Positions 1 to 9,461 are shown, counted from the stretch's first letter. The stretch is DNA of 64,000 nucleotides from UBA7672 sp047601145 (GCA_047601145.1 JASGJW010000005.1:124001-188000); one strand, 5' to 3'. A program made the numbers and translations. The notes: generated by a model not told the origin, from the letters alone.

Positions 1-666
1 GGACTCACGCACCTTGGTGCGATCCGAATAGGCCCCGGTTGTGGGCCGCGTATGCTGGAGCGCGATCTTGCCGGAAACGCCCTCGGTGCTCACTTCGCCT
101 GCATCGCCAGCATAGACGACCGCTGCTTCCAATGTTCCGCCCGTAATCGCCGAGCGGCTGACCGGCACGGCAGAGGCAAGCGTCACGTCAATCGTCAGGT
201 CGCCATACGCCTTGTCGCCGAGCACGACCGCCTGCCACGTCACCGGCCACCAGAAATCGCCAGTCGCCGCATAGGACTGGACCTCAACCTTTTCCAGCCC
301 GATCCCGCGAAACTCGCCCGCGAGCCATTTCGCGGTCTCATCCTCCGAAGGGAAACCGGAAATCCGGCCCCACATCTGGTTGCCGTCCTCGCGCATGTCT
401 TGCGCAAAGCCGATCACCTGCTCGACCGACGAACGGATGCGATCGCCCCGCAGCGCGCCATGTCCGTCAGCCTCCCCGGCGGGAATAGGAGGCGGAGGTA
501 TCGCAACGCCCGTGTCAGGAGCAACAACAGGCGCGGACAGCGCGACCGGCGGGACCAATCCGAACCATGCGGGACGCATGTCGTCGGGATGCTCGACGAG
601 GGCGCCAGCGCCCACGCAGCCGGCAAGCATCAGGACTCCGGCCAGTCCAGCCATCCGCAACGCCAT
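1..666 (-). CDS. Partial M28-like peptidase lipoprotein (N-terminal part)
   Basis: The gene runs off the left edge, so only the first 222 codons are visible and no stop is seen. The N-terminus is a lipoprotein signal with lipobox LAGC at about residues 14-17, followed by a Pro-rich linker. From about residue 75 the sequence (GRISGFPSEDETAKWLAGEF, then a segment ending GKIALQ) resembles the start of exported M28 zinc aminopeptidases that carry a PA domain. The zinc-binding catalytic part would lie outside the window, so the family call is inference. The start at 666 has GGGAGGCG just upstream; an in-frame ATG at 681 is possible but lacks a better site. It follows the CAP-domain gene on the same strand after 68 bases, so the two may be co-transcribed. 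Confidence 0.6.
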   Translation of the reverse strand, partial: MALRMAGLAGVLMLAGCVGAGALVEHPDDMRPAWFGLVPPVALSAPVVAPDTGVAIPPPPIPAGEADGHGALRGDRIRSSVEQVIGFAQDMREDGNQMWGRISGFPSEDETAKWLAGEFRGIGLEKVEVQSYAATGDFWWPVTWQAVVLGDKAYGDLTIDVTLASAVPVSRSAITGGTLEAAVVYAGDAGEVSTEGVSGKIALQHTRPTTGAYSDRTKVRES

Positions 667-734
667 GAACGCCTCCCACATCGGCTGGCGCTGACGCTAG
701 TCAACTGGCGCAGGCGGCTCAACTGGCCAGGCCC

Positions 735-1325
735 TCAATGGGCGGCTTGTTCCGAATAGAGGCAGATCCAGACCTGCGCCTGATTGGAGCAGGTATTGCG
801 GGCGCACCCCACGAATTTGGCTTTGGGAGCGACCATGCGCGAATAGGAGTCGCAGCTGGATGATTTCGTGCGGCAGAGGCCCTTCGCCACGTCATAGTCG
901 GCGCTTCCCTCGCGCCAGCGAGAGACGAGGTAGGACGCCGAAATGTCCTGGGCCACATTGCTGCCGGCGATGCGTGGCATTCCGGCGGCCCAGTAATAGC
1001 TGCCGTTCTCGGCCTTGGCGGCGCGTTCAGCCATGTTGATCGAGCAGGATCCCTTGCCGGCGGTCTTGGCGGCAGCGTCAGCACGGGAGGCCAGGTCCGA
1101 CGACCATTTGAGCGCCGGCACGCCGATCCGCTTCCGGGCGTCGTTCTGGGCCGCCAGCATCCCAGTAAGCACCAGAGGCTCGATACCCGCGTCAGCGGCA
1201 GGCGCGGTCGAGGCAGCCGTGGCGCTCGTATTGGGAACAGCACCACCCGTCTGGGCGGTCGCGAGACCGTCCAGCGAACCCAGCAGCGCAAGCGCCGCCA
1301 GCAATCGAGCGAATCCGAATTTCAT
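735..1325 (-). CDS. Secreted CAP (SCP/PR1)-like domain protein
   Basis: This 196-residue protein has a Sec signal peptide (cleavage predicted near ATA-Q, residue 24). From about residue 53 it shows the CAP pattern: AAQNDARKRIGVPALKWSSD, a GENVA-like SNVAQ, a W..E-like segment, and a late VGCA...VWICLYSE stretch with several cysteines that could form disulfides. The two histidines of the classical CAP cavity (in HN.R and GH.TQ.VW) are not preserved: Q replaces the first, and the second motif reads MVAPKAKF. It is therefore probably a divergent, non-metal-binding CAP protein. CAP domains occur in many extracytoplasmic bacterial proteins of unknown role. It is divergent from carB and precedes the M28-like gene. 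Confidence 0.7.
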   Translation of the reverse strand: MKFGFARLLAALALLGSLDGLATAQTGGAVPNTSATAASTAPAADAGIEPLVLTGMLAAQNDARKRIGVPALKWSSDLASRADAAAKTAGKGSCSINMAERAAKAENGSYYWAAGMPRIAGSNVAQDISASYLVSRWREGSADYDVAKGLCRTKSSSCDSYSRMVAPKAKFVGCARNTCSNQAQVWICLYSEQAAH

Positions 1326-1547
1326 GCCGTTCTTCGCAGGGCGGTTTATGCCCGAACCGCCGGGCTATCCTTTTTGGTGACAAGTGCAACCATTATGCCC
1401 GGATTCGAGGTAAAAATAAGGGTGGAGAGCAGGTCAAATTGAGGCAGTCCACCCCTCCAAAGGGTGCGACGCCACAAGGGTTGCGCCCCCTGTTCACCAT
1501 GGATAAACCCTGCCGCAATTTGCCGCCCCCCAAGCCGATCCGGTGAC

Positions 1548-4500
1548 ATGCCCAAGCGCACAGACATCAAGTCCATCCTGGTCATCGGCGCCGGGCCGAT
1601 CGTCATCGGACAGGCATGCGAATTCGACTATTCGGGGGTCCAGGCGATCAAGGCGCTGAAGTCGGAAGGTTACCGGGTCATCCTGGTGAACTCCAACCCA
1701 GCCACGATCATGACCGATCCCGAGCTGGCTGACGCAACGTACATCGAGCCGATCACGCCGGAGATGGTCGCCAAGATCATCGAGAAGGAAAAACCCGACG
1801 CCCTGTTGCCGACCATGGGCGGCCAGACTGCGCTCAACTGCGCTCTGAAGCTCGAGCAGATGGGCATCCTGAAAAAGCACGGCGTCGAAATGATCGGCGC
1901 CAAGGCCGAAGCCATCGAGAAGGCGGAAGACCGCGCCAAGTTCCGTACCGCCATGGACAAGATCGGGCTCGAGAGCCCGCGCTCGGCGATCGTGGCCTCG
2001 CCCGAGATCAAGGGTGCTGACGGCAAGACCCAATACGACCTCAAGGCCGGCTTCGCGGAAGCCATGCGCCAGATGGAGATCGTCGGCTTGCCCTGCATCG
2101 TGCGCCCGGCTTTCACGCTCGGCGGCCTTGGCGGCGGCGTCGCCTACAACCGCCAGGAGTTCGAGGAAATCGTCACGCGCGGCCTCCAGATGTCGCCGGT
2201 CTCGCAGATCCTGATCGACGAGAGCCTGCTCGGCTGGAAGGAATTCGAGATGGAAGTCGTCCGCGACCGCGCGGATAACTGCATCATCATCTGCTCGATC
2301 GAGAACATCGACCCGATGGGCGTCCACACCGGCGACTCGATCACGGTTGCCCCGGCCCTCACACTCACCGATCGCGAATACCAGGTGATGCGTAACGCCT
2401 CGATCGCCGTGCTGCGCGAGATCGGCGTTGAGACCGGCGGATCGAACGTCCAGTTCGCCGTGAACCCGGACAATGGCCGCCTCGTCATCATCGAGATGAA
2501 CCCGCGTGTCTCCCGCTCGTCGGCCCTCGCGTCCAAAGCCACCGGCTTCCCGATCGCCAAGATCGCAGCGAAGCTGGCCATCGGATACACGCTGGACGAA
2601 CTCGACAACGACATCACGGGCGTCACCCCGGCCTCGTTCGAGCCGACGATCGATTATGTCGTCACCAAGATCCCGCGCTTCGCCTTCGAGAAGTACAAGG
2701 GCGCAGACCCGAACCTCACCACGCAGATGAAATCCGTCGGCGAGGCGATGGCCATCGGCCGCACTTTCCAGGAATCGCTGCAGAAGGCGCTGCGCTCGCT
2801 CGAGACCGGCATATCCGGCTTCGACGAGCAGACCATTCCGGGCGGCGGCGACCGCAACTCGCTGATCGCGGCCGTCTCGCGGGCGACCGAGAAACGCCTG
2901 CTCAATGTCGGCCAGGCGCTGCGCGAAGGCGTCAGCGTCGACGAGGTCCACAACGCCTCGAAGATCGACAAATGGTTCCTGCGCCAGATCGCCGAGATCA
3001 TCGCGGAAGAAGCTGCGATCAAGAAGAACGGCCTGCCGAAGGACGCCGAAGAGTGGACGCGCATCAAGGCGATGGGCTTCTCCGACGTTCGCCTCGCCAA
3101 GCTGACGGGCGGGAAGGAACTCGACGTCCGCGCCGCGCGCCACAAGCTCGGCGTGCGCCCGGTGTTCAAGCGCATCGACACCTGCGCCGCCGAATTCGCG
3201 GCCAAGACGCCCTACCTCTATTCGACCTACGAGACCGGCTGGATCGGCGCCAATGGCGAAACCATCCCGCCGCAGAACGAGGCTGATCCATCAGGCCGCC
3301 GCAAGGCGATGATCCTCGGCGGCGGTCCGAACCGGATCGGCCAGGGCATCGAGTTCGACTATTGCTGCTGCCACGCGGCCTTCGCCATGGCGGACCTCGA
3401 CATCGAGTCCATCATGGTCAACTGCAACCCGGAAACCGTGTCGACCGACTACGACACGTCCGACCGCCTGTATTTCGAGCCGCTGACCCTCGAAGACGTC
3501 TCCGAGATCATCCATCTCGAACAGACCAAGGGCAATTTCCTCGGCGTGATCGTGCAGTTCGGCGGCCAGACGCCGCTGAAACTGGCGCAGGGCCTCAAGG
3601 CTTCGGGCGCGCCCATCCTCGGCACCACGCCGGATTCGATCGACTTGGCCGAAGACCGCGAACATTTCTCCAAACTGCTCGACAAGATCGGCCTCAAGCA
3701 GGCCCCGGCCGCCATCGCCCGCACGGACGAGGAAGCCGTCGCCGCCGCAAACCGCATCGGCTATCCCGTGATGCTGCGCCCGAGCTTCGTGCTCGGCGGC
3801 CGCGCGATGGAGATCATTCACGACGAGAAAGACCTCAAGCGCTACGTTCGCGAAGCCGTGCAGGTTTCCGGTGACACGCCGTTGCTGGTCGACCGCTATC
3901 TCTCCGACGCCATCGAGGTGGATGTCGACGCCATGTGCGATGGCGAGGCGACCCACGTCGCCGGCATCATGGAACACATCGAGGAAGCCGGCATCCACTC
4001 GGGCGATAGCGCCTGCTCGATCCCGCCCTACACCCTCTCGAAAGAGATCGTGGATCGTCTCTCAGATCAGGCCCGCAAGCTGGCCAAGGCGCTCAACGTC
4101 AAGGGCTTGATGAACGTGCAGTTCGCGGTGAAGGGCGAGGAGATCTACGTCCTCGAAGCCAACCCGCGCGCCTCGCGCACCGTTCCGTTCGTCGCCAAGG
4201 CCGTCGGCAAACCATTCGCCGCGATCGCTGCGAAGGTGATGGCCGGCGAGAAACTTGCCTCCTTCGGCATCGGCGCCGGTCCGATCACCGGTCCGCGCAT
4301 CGCGGTGAAGGAAGCCGTGTTCCCGTTCTCGCGCTTCCCGGGCGTCGATCCGCTTCTGGGACCGGAGATGCGTTCCACTGGCGAAGTCATGGGCCTCGAT
4401 ACCTCGTTCGGCGCGGCCTATCTCAAGAGTCAGATCGCAGCTGGAATGGCCCTCCCGGCCTCAGGCTGCGTGTTCATCTCCGTGCGTGACAGCGACAAGG

Positions 4501-4853
4501 CGGCGATCGAACAGCCGGCCCGCGAGATCGCCGAGCTGGGCTTCACCATCATCGCGACCGGCGGCACTGCACAGTTTCTTTCCGACAAGGGCATCAAGCT
4601 CGAGCGGGTAAACAAGGTGCTGGAAGGCCAGCCGCACGTTGTGGACGCATTGCTCAACGGCAAGGTCCAGCTGGTGTTCAACACCACGGAAGGGGCGCAA
4701 TCCCTGATGGACTCGGCCTCAATCCGCCGGGCCGCCCTGCAGCACGGTATCCCCTATTACACCACGATTTCGGGGGCTCGGGCCGCTGTCCAGGCCATCA
4801 GGTCGCTGAAAACACGACCGCTTGAAGCCGGGGCGCTTCAGACCTACTCTTGA
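1548..4853 (+). CDS. carB: Carbamoyl-phosphate synthase large subunit
   Basis: The 1101-residue protein makes carbamoyl phosphate from ammonia (delivered by CarA), bicarbonate and 2 ATP, for pyrimidine and arginine synthesis. It opens with the canonical KSILVIGAGPIVIGQACEFD and shows the usual duplicated layout: a first ATP-grasp half (about residues 1-400), an oligomerisation region, a second half starting at KAMILGGGPNRIGQGIEFDY (about 610), and a C-terminal MGS-like allosteric domain (FTIIATGGTAQFL, about 1000 onward). Length matches alphaproteobacterial CarB. I chose the start at 1548 because the family begins MPKRTDI; the open frame extends further upstream without family resemblance. 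The small-subunit gene carA is not adjacent, so the subunits are encoded apart or beyond the window. Confidence 0.97.
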   Translation: MPKRTDIKSILVIGAGPIVIGQACEFDYSGVQAIKALKSEGYRVILVNSNPATIMTDPELADATYIEPITPEMVAKIIEKEKPDALLPTMGGQTALNCALKLEQMGILKKHGVEMIGAKAEAIEKAEDRAKFRTAMDKIGLESPRSAIVASPEIKGADGKTQYDLKAGFAEAMRQMEIVGLPCIVRPAFTLGGLGGGVAYNRQEFEEIVTRGLQMSPVSQILIDESLLGWKEFEMEVVRDRADNCIIICSIENIDPMGVHTGDSITVAPALTLTDREYQVMRNASIAVLREIGVETGGSNVQFAVNPDNGRLVIIEMNPRVSRSSALASKATGFPIAKIAAKLAIGYTLDELDNDITGVTPASFEPTIDYVVTKIPRFAFEKYKGADPNLTTQMKSVGEAMAIGRTFQESLQKALRSLETGISGFDEQTIPGGGDRNSLIAAVSRATEKRLLNVGQALREGVSVDEVHNASKIDKWFLRQIAEIIAEEAAIKKNGLPKDAEEWTRIKAMGFSDVRLAKLTGGKELDVRAARHKLGVRPVFKRIDTCAAEFAAKTPYLYSTYETGWIGANGETIPPQNEADPSGRRKAMILGGGPNRIGQGIEFDYCCCHAAFAMADLDIESIMVNCNPETVSTDYDTSDRLYFEPLTLEDVSEIIHLEQTKGNFLGVIVQFGGQTPLKLAQGLKASGAPILGTTPDSIDLAEDREHFSKLLDKIGLKQAPAAIARTDEEAVAAANRIGYPVMLRPSFVLGGRAMEIIHDEKDLKRYVREAVQVSGDTPLLVDRYLSDAIEVDVDAMCDGEATHVAGIMEHIEEAGIHSGDSACSIPPYTLSKEIVDRLSDQARKLAKALNVKGLMNVQFAVKGEEIYVLEANPRASRTVPFVAKAVGKPFAAIAAKVMAGEKLASFGIGAGPITGPRIAVKEAVFPFSRFPGVDPLLGPEMRSTGEVMGLDTSFGAAYLKSQIAAGMALPASGCVFISVRDSDKAAIEQPAREIAELGFTIIATGGTAQFLSDKGIKLERVNKVLEGQPHVVDALLNGKVQLVFNTTEGAQSLMDSASIRRAALQHGIPYYTTISGARAAVQAIRSLKTRPLEAGALQTYS

Positions 4854-4874
4854 TCGTTCCCGGTCGTGCCGACG

Positions 4875-4888
4875 CTACCGATCGGTAG
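4875..4888. repeat. Perfect 14-bp palindrome between carB and greA
   Basis: CTACCGATCGGTAG is a perfect palindrome 22 bases after the carB stop and 41 bases before greA. A T-rich stretch (ATTTCCGTATTTTT) follows at distance. It could be a regulator site or part of a weak stem-loop; the sequence alone does not decide. Confidence 0.5.
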
Positions 4889-4929
4889 AACGATTTCCGT
4901 ATTTTTCGGCGTTATCAATAGGACTACCC

Positions 4930-5403
4930 ATGCAGCGCATTCCCATGACGTCTGAGGGCTTCGAGGCCCTGCAGGCAGAACTCAAGGTCCTGAAATCCGA
5001 GGAACGTCCGGCGGTGATCGCGGCGATTTCGGAAGCGCGCAGCCATGGCGACCTGTCCGAGAACGCGGAATATCACGCGGCCAAGGAGAAGCAGTCCTTC
5101 ATCGAGGGCCGCATCCTCGAACTCGAGGACAAGCTGGCGCGCGCCGACGTGATCGACACATCCAAGCTGCAGGGCAAGACCGTGAAGTTCGGCGCCACCG
5201 TGAAGGTGACCGACGAGGACACAGGCGAGAGCTTCACCTACAAGATCGTGGGCGAAGACGAAGCCAACGTGAAGCAGAAGAAGATCTCGATCTCCTCGCC
5301 CATCGCCCGCGCGATGATTGGCAAGGAAGAAGGCGACACGGCCGAGGTTTCCGCTCCGGGCGGCGCCAAGTCGTTCGAGATCGTCTCGATCAGCTGGAAA
5401 TAG
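4930..5403 (+). CDS. greA: Transcription elongation factor GreA
   Basis: The 157-residue protein has the exact family length. GreA binds the RNA polymerase secondary channel and stimulates cleavage of backtracked RNA. The N-terminal coiled coil (residues about 1-75) carries the acidic tip motif GDLSENAEYHAAKE, and the C-terminal FKBP-like domain contains the family pattern ending in a segment like SPIARAMIGKEEGD. The start at 4930 (MQRIPMTSEG) fits the family; longer in-frame extension is not family-like. It follows carB by 76 bases. The downstream gene begins two bases after its stop, so those two are almost certainly one transcript. Confidence 0.97.
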   Translation: MQRIPMTSEGFEALQAELKVLKSEERPAVIAAISEARSHGDLSENAEYHAAKEKQSFIEGRILELEDKLARADVIDTSKLQGKTVKFGATVKVTDEDTGESFTYKIVGEDEANVKQKKISISSPIARAMIGKEEGDTAEVSAPGGAKSFEIVSISWK

Positions 5404-5404
5404 T

Positions 5405-6421
5405 GTGACCCAGGGTCCGTCGGTCTGGTGTGTCGCCGACGGCCGCGCGGGCATTCTCAACCAGACGAAGGCATTGGCTGCGGCGCTCGCCGAACCCGAG
5501 CGCGCGAGAAAGCTTGCGCATATCCGTTCGGATGCGCACAGCGGTGAAGTGATCCTCCAGCCGCAGGGCTTCCAGTTGAACCTGCGCCCGGACCTCTGGC
5601 CGATGCCGCTGTCGGCCCTGCCTGAGGAACAGCGCAAGCTCCTGTCGCCGCCCTGGCCGGATGTCTGGATCGCCGCGGGCCGTCGCTCGATCCCCTACTC
5701 GCGCATGATACGGAAACTGTCGGGCGGGAAAACGCTGGTCGTGCAGACGCAGCATCCGAAAGTCTCGCTTGACGCATTCGACCTCGTCGTTCCGCCCGAG
5801 CATGACGGCCTCACCGGAGCGAACGTGTTCCCGATCCTTGGTGCGCCGGTCTGGTTCTCGCGCGAGCGCATCGCAGATGCGCAGGCGCGCTTCGCGCATC
5901 TTGCAGGGGCGGACGGCCAGAAGGTTCTCGTCACGCTCGGCGGCGATTCGAAAACTCATCGCTTCACCGAGGCCCGCGCCGCCGCCATCGAGGCGGACCT
6001 GCGCAAGCTTGCGCCCGGCCGGCGCTTCTGGATCACCGTCTCCCGCCGCACGCCGGAACCCGCCCGCCAGCGCTTCAGGAAGCTCGCTGGCGAGCTTGGC
6101 GCGGTGTTCTGGGAAGACGAGCAGCGCGACGGCCCAAACCCCTATGTCGCCTTCCTGTCGATGTGCGAGGCGGCGCTGGTGACTGAGGACAGCGCCAACA
6201 TGCTGGCCGATCCCGCCTTCTTCGGCAAACCGGTCCATATCCTGAAGCTGGAAGGCGCCTCGCCGCGCTTCGACAGGCTCCATGAGGGCTTCATCGCGAG
6301 CGGCGCAGCCCGCTGGTTCACGGGTGACATCCAGATGTGGGCTTGCCAGCCGATTCGAGAGGCTGCCCGGGCTGCCGACGAGATCGTCCGGCTGCTACTC
6401 CAGCGCCACCCCAAACCCTAG
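5405..6421 (+). CDS. Mitochondrial-fission ELM1-like family protein (DUF1022)
   Basis: The 338-residue protein belongs to the family named after plant ELM1 (formerly DUF1022), widespread in alphaproteobacteria and of unproven biochemical role. Diagnostic stretches are VWCVADGRAGILNQTKALA at the N-terminus, VTLGGDSKTHRF in the middle, and VTEDSANMLADPAFFGKPVH near the C-terminus; the last resembles the nucleotide-sugar region of GT-B glycosyltransferases, consistent with suggestions of a glycosyltransferase-like fold. There is no signal peptide. I chose the GTG at 5405 because the conserved sequence starts only six residues later. It lies immediately after the greA stop, indicating coupled translation. 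Confidence 0.85.
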   Translation: MTQGPSVWCVADGRAGILNQTKALAAALAEPERARKLAHIRSDAHSGEVILQPQGFQLNLRPDLWPMPLSALPEEQRKLLSPPWPDVWIAAGRRSIPYSRMIRKLSGGKTLVVQTQHPKVSLDAFDLVVPPEHDGLTGANVFPILGAPVWFSRERIADAQARFAHLAGADGQKVLVTLGGDSKTHRFTEARAAAIEADLRKLAPGRRFWITVSRRTPEPARQRFRKLAGELGAVFWEDEQRDGPNPYVAFLSMCEAALVTEDSANMLADPAFFGKPVHILKLEGASPRFDRLHEGFIASGAARWFTGDIQMWACQPIREAARAADEIVRLLLQRHPKP

Positions 6422-6561
6422 AAAAACTCAACTGAGCCAATGGGGTCCCTCCCGGCCCTTTTCCGTTCACACCCGCATCCCCAGAATATGTCCTTCGGCG
6501 CAGCTTGCCCCATTCCGTGCGCCGGAATGGCCCGTTAGGAAGGGCCAGCACAGGACGAAAC

Positions 6562-7533
6562 ATGACCGCCGCCCGCCATACCCAGATCATCATCCTCGGC
6601 TCCGGCCCCGCCGGATATACGGCCGCGATCTATGCCGCGCGGGCGCTGCGCAAGCCGATGCTGATCGCCGGCATCCAGCCTGGCGGCCAGCTGACCATCA
6701 CTACCGACGTCGAGAACTATCCGGGCTTCGCCGACGTCATCCAGGGGCCCTGGCTGATGGAACAGATGCGCGCCCAGGCGATCCACATGGGCACGGAGAT
6801 GGTGGAAGACCACATCATCAAGGCCGAGCTCAAGACGAAGCCGTTCCGGCTCACAGGCGATAGCGGCGCGGTCTACACCTGCGACGTGCTCGTGATCGCC
6901 ACGGGCGCGCAGGCAAAATGGCTGGGCCTTGAGAGCGAGTCGAAGTTCAAGGGCTTTGGCGTCTCGGCATGCGCGACCTGTGATGCGTTCTTCTACAAGC
7001 AGAAGGAAGTCATCGTTGTCGGCGGCGGCAACACCGCCGTGGAAGAAGCACTGCACCTCACGCACTTCGCCTCGAAGGTGACTGTGGTTCACCGCCGTGA
7101 CCATTTCCGCGCCGAGAAGATCCTGCAGGATCGCTTGTTCAAGAACCCGAAAGTCAACGTGCTCTGGAACACGGAGCTGGCTGACGTGATCGGTCAGGAA
7201 GGCCCGCTTAGCGTCACCAAAGCCAAGCTGAAGAACCTCAAGACGGGCGAAGTCACCGAGCAGCCTGTCCACGGCATCTTCATCGCCATCGGTCACGCGC
7301 CGCAGACGCAGCTCTTCACCGGCCAACTCGAAATGAAGCTCGGCGGCTATCTCCACACCGCACCGAACTCGACGGCGACCTCGATCCCGGGCGTCTTCGC
7401 CGCGGGCGACGTGGCCGACGACATCTTTCGCCAAGCCGTCACGGCCGCCGGTCTCGGCTGCATGGCCGCGCTCGAAGCCGAGAAATACCTCGAAGGCCTG
7501 CCGAACCACGCTGCGAAGGTCGCGGCGGAATAA
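6562..7533 (+). CDS. trxB: Thioredoxin reductase (NADPH)
   Basis: The 323-residue flavoenzyme transfers electrons from NADPH through FAD to thioredoxin. Visible motifs are the FAD-binding GSGPAGYTAAIYAARA at the N-terminus, the redox-active CATC (in SACATCDAFFY, about residue 143), the NADPH-binding VVGGGNTAVEEALHL, and the second FAD motif GVFAAGDVADD. Length is normal. The start at 6562 precedes MTAARHTQIIILGSGP; longer in-frame extension gives non-family sequence. The upstream gap from the ELM1 gene (140 bases) probably holds its own promoter. The M23 gene overlaps its stop by one base. Confidence 0.97.
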   Translation: MTAARHTQIIILGSGPAGYTAAIYAARALRKPMLIAGIQPGGQLTITTDVENYPGFADVIQGPWLMEQMRAQAIHMGTEMVEDHIIKAELKTKPFRLTGDSGAVYTCDVLVIATGAQAKWLGLESESKFKGFGVSACATCDAFFYKQKEVIVVGGGNTAVEEALHLTHFASKVTVVHRRDHFRAEKILQDRLFKNPKVNVLWNTELADVIGQEGPLSVTKAKLKNLKTGEVTEQPVHGIFIAIGHAPQTQLFTGQLEMKLGGYLHTAPNSTATSIPGVFAAGDVADDIFRQAVTAAGLGCMAALEAEKYLEGLPNHAAKVAAE

Positions 7534-8153
7534 TGGACCGCGCGGCGTTCGATCGCTGGCTTGCGACGCAGAAGCCGACCGGCATCGAGATCATCCCCGG
7601 CCTTCACAAGGCGCTGTCCGGAAAGCTCGACGACGCCGACGTGAAACCCGGCGAGCCGGTGCGATTCGGCGGCTATGGCGAGGACCGCAGCCTCTACACG
7701 CAGCCGCTGTTTGCTCCCGAGGGTGAAGAACCGCGCACCGTGCACCTGGGCATCGACATCTTCGCGCCAGCGGACACGGACGTGATAACGCCGCTGCACG
7801 CTCGGGTGCATTCCTCGCGTACCAACGACAATGCCGGCGATTATGGCCCCACCATCATTCTCGAGCATGCGCCGGCCCCCGGGGTGAAATTCCACACGCT
7901 CTACGGCCATCTCAACCGCGACAGCCTGAAGGGCCTCAAACCCGGCGCCGCCTTCATGGCTGGCGAGCGGTTCGCCGGGCTGGGCACGAAACGCGAGAAT
8001 GGCGGCTGGCCGCCGCATCTGCATTTCCAGATCATCCTCGATATCGGTTCGGCCAAGGGCGACTATCCAGGCGTCTGCAAGCGTAGCGAGCGCGACCATT
8101 GGCTTGCGATCTGTCCAGACCCTCGCCCCCTTCTTGGACTTCCCGCTGCCTGA
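7533..8153 (+). CDS. M23/LytM-type peptidase, no signal peptide
   Basis: The 206-residue protein has the zinc-site signatures of M23 endopeptidases: HLGIDIFAP (H and D ligands, about residue 72), HTLYGHL (about 128), and PHLHFQ (about 160, third ligand HxH). The fold is typical of LytM-like peptidases that cut peptidoglycan cross-links, but there is no Sec signal or membrane segment, so a cytoplasmic role or non-classical location must be considered. Related stand-alone domains are often fused to class III aminotransferases in other bacteria. The ATG overlaps the trxB stop (TAATG), implying translational coupling. Confidence 0.8.
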   Translation: MDRAAFDRWLATQKPTGIEIIPGLHKALSGKLDDADVKPGEPVRFGGYGEDRSLYTQPLFAPEGEEPRTVHLGIDIFAPADTDVITPLHARVHSSRTNDNAGDYGPTIILEHAPAPGVKFHTLYGHLNRDSLKGLKPGAAFMAGERFAGLGTKRENGGWPPHLHFQIILDIGSAKGDYPGVCKRSERDHWLAICPDPRPLLGLPAA

Positions 8154-8186
8154 TAGCTTCTCACCGGGATGCCGGGAGACTCAAGC

Positions 8187-9461
8187 ATGAAGCGCCTTCT
8201 GATCGCTGCCGCATTTGCGGTGCTGGCTGGCCTTGCGCCGGCGATGGCCCAGCCGAAAGGCGCGATCCTGCTGAAACCGGCGCGCGTGTTCGACGGCGTT
8301 GATCCGAAGTCGCATGAAGGCTGGCAGGTGCTGGTGCAGGACGATCGCATCGCCGCCATCGGCCCGAACATTCCGGTTCCCGCAGGCGCACGCGTGATCG
8401 AGCTGCCGGGCGAGACGCTGATGCCGGGCATGATCGAGGGCCACGGGCATCTGTTCCTCCATGCCTACAACGAGACGAGCTGGGATGATCAGGTGCTTCA
8501 CGAAGCGTTGTCATTGCGCACGGCGCGCGCCGTGGTTCATGCGCGCCTGACGTTGATGTCGGGTTTCACCAGTGAACGCGATCTCGGGACCGAAGGCGCA
8601 GGCTATGCCGATGTCGGCCTCAAGCAGGCGATCAACCAGGGGATCGTCCCCGGTCCGCGCCTCGTTGTTTCGACACGCGCCATCGTGGCCAAGGGAGCCT
8701 ATGGCCCGAAAGGCTTCGAGCCCGGCGTGGAGGTTCCACTCGGCGCCGAGGAAGCCAGTGGCGTTGACGACATCGTGCGCGTCGTGCGTTCGCAGGTGGC
8801 TGCGGGAGCTGACGTCGTGAAGCTCTATGCCGACTATCGCTGGCGTCCAGGCGAGGAAAGCCGGCCGACATTCTCGCAGGCAGAGCTGAAAGCCGCCGTA
8901 GATGCGGCGCACGATGCGGGGCGTCCGGTCGCCGTCCACGCCGCGACAGCCGAGGGCATGCGCCGCTCCGTCGCCGCTGGAGCCGACACGATCGAGCATG
9001 GCGATGGCGGCACGCTGGAGATCTTCAAGGCGATGAAGGAACGCGGAATGTTCTTCTGCCCCACTCTGGCCGCCGGAGACGCCATCTCGCGCTATCGCGG
9101 CTGGAACGGCGCCGATCCCAAGCCTGCCTCAGTCTCGGAAGGTCTGAAGGCGTTCAACCTCGCGCGGCAGGCGGGCGTTGCCATGTGCGTTGGCGGCGAC
9201 GTTGGCGTGTTCCCGCACGGCGACAATGTGCGCGAGATGGAACACATGGCCGCTGCCGGCATGCCAGCGGCTCAAGTTCTGATCTCAGCCACCTCGGTCA
9301 ACGCGCGGATGTTGCGGATGGATGACAAGGTGGGGACGCTGAAAGCCGGCATGCTGGCCGACATCGTCGCCGTTCCCGGCGATCCCACGCAGGACATCAA
9401 GACGCTGCGCGGCGTGAATTTCGTGATGAAGGGCGGCGCGATCTATCGCGAAGGCCACTAG
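8187..9461 (+). CDS. Exported amidohydrolase (imidazolonepropionase-like)
   Basis: The 424-residue secreted metal-dependent hydrolase has a signal peptide of about 21 residues (AMAQ). The amidohydrolase metal site is complete: HxH at H86/H88 in EGHGHLF, bridging lysine candidate K212 (DVVKLYADY), H251 (VAVHAAT), H271 (TIEHGDGG) and D338 (GGDVGVF). Such periplasmic members often act as Xaa-Pro dipeptidases or on cyclic amides, but the substrate cannot be read from sequence. I chose 8187 because GGGAG lies about 9 bases upstream and a hydrophobic signal follows directly; an ATG at 8169 would add six unlikely residues. It converges with the next gene with no spacing. Confidence 0.87.
   Translation: MKRLLIAAAFAVLAGLAPAMAQPKGAILLKPARVFDGVDPKSHEGWQVLVQDDRIAAIGPNIPVPAGARVIELPGETLMPGMIEGHGHLFLHAYNETSWDDQVLHEALSLRTARAVVHARLTLMSGFTSERDLGTEGAGYADVGLKQAINQGIVPGPRLVVSTRAIVAKGAYGPKGFEPGVEVPLGAEEASGVDDIVRVVRSQVAAGADVVKLYADYRWRPGEESRPTFSQAELKAAVDAAHDAGRPVAVHAATAEGMRRSVAAGADTIEHGDGGTLEIFKAMKERGMFFCPTLAAGDAISRYRGWNGADPKPASVSEGLKAFNLARQAGVAMCVGGDVGVFPHGDNVREMEHMAAAGMPAAQVLISATSVNARMLRMDDKVGTLKAGMLADIVAVPGDPTQDIKTLRGVNFVMKGGAIYREGH

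Noticed and set aside
1494..3143. Long open frame opposite carB (and similar ones opposite acs, trxB, the M13 genes and the receptors)
   Set aside because: High-GC codon bias keeps opposite frames open; the translations are Arg/Asp/Val-rich without motifs, while the other strand gives a full known enzyme.
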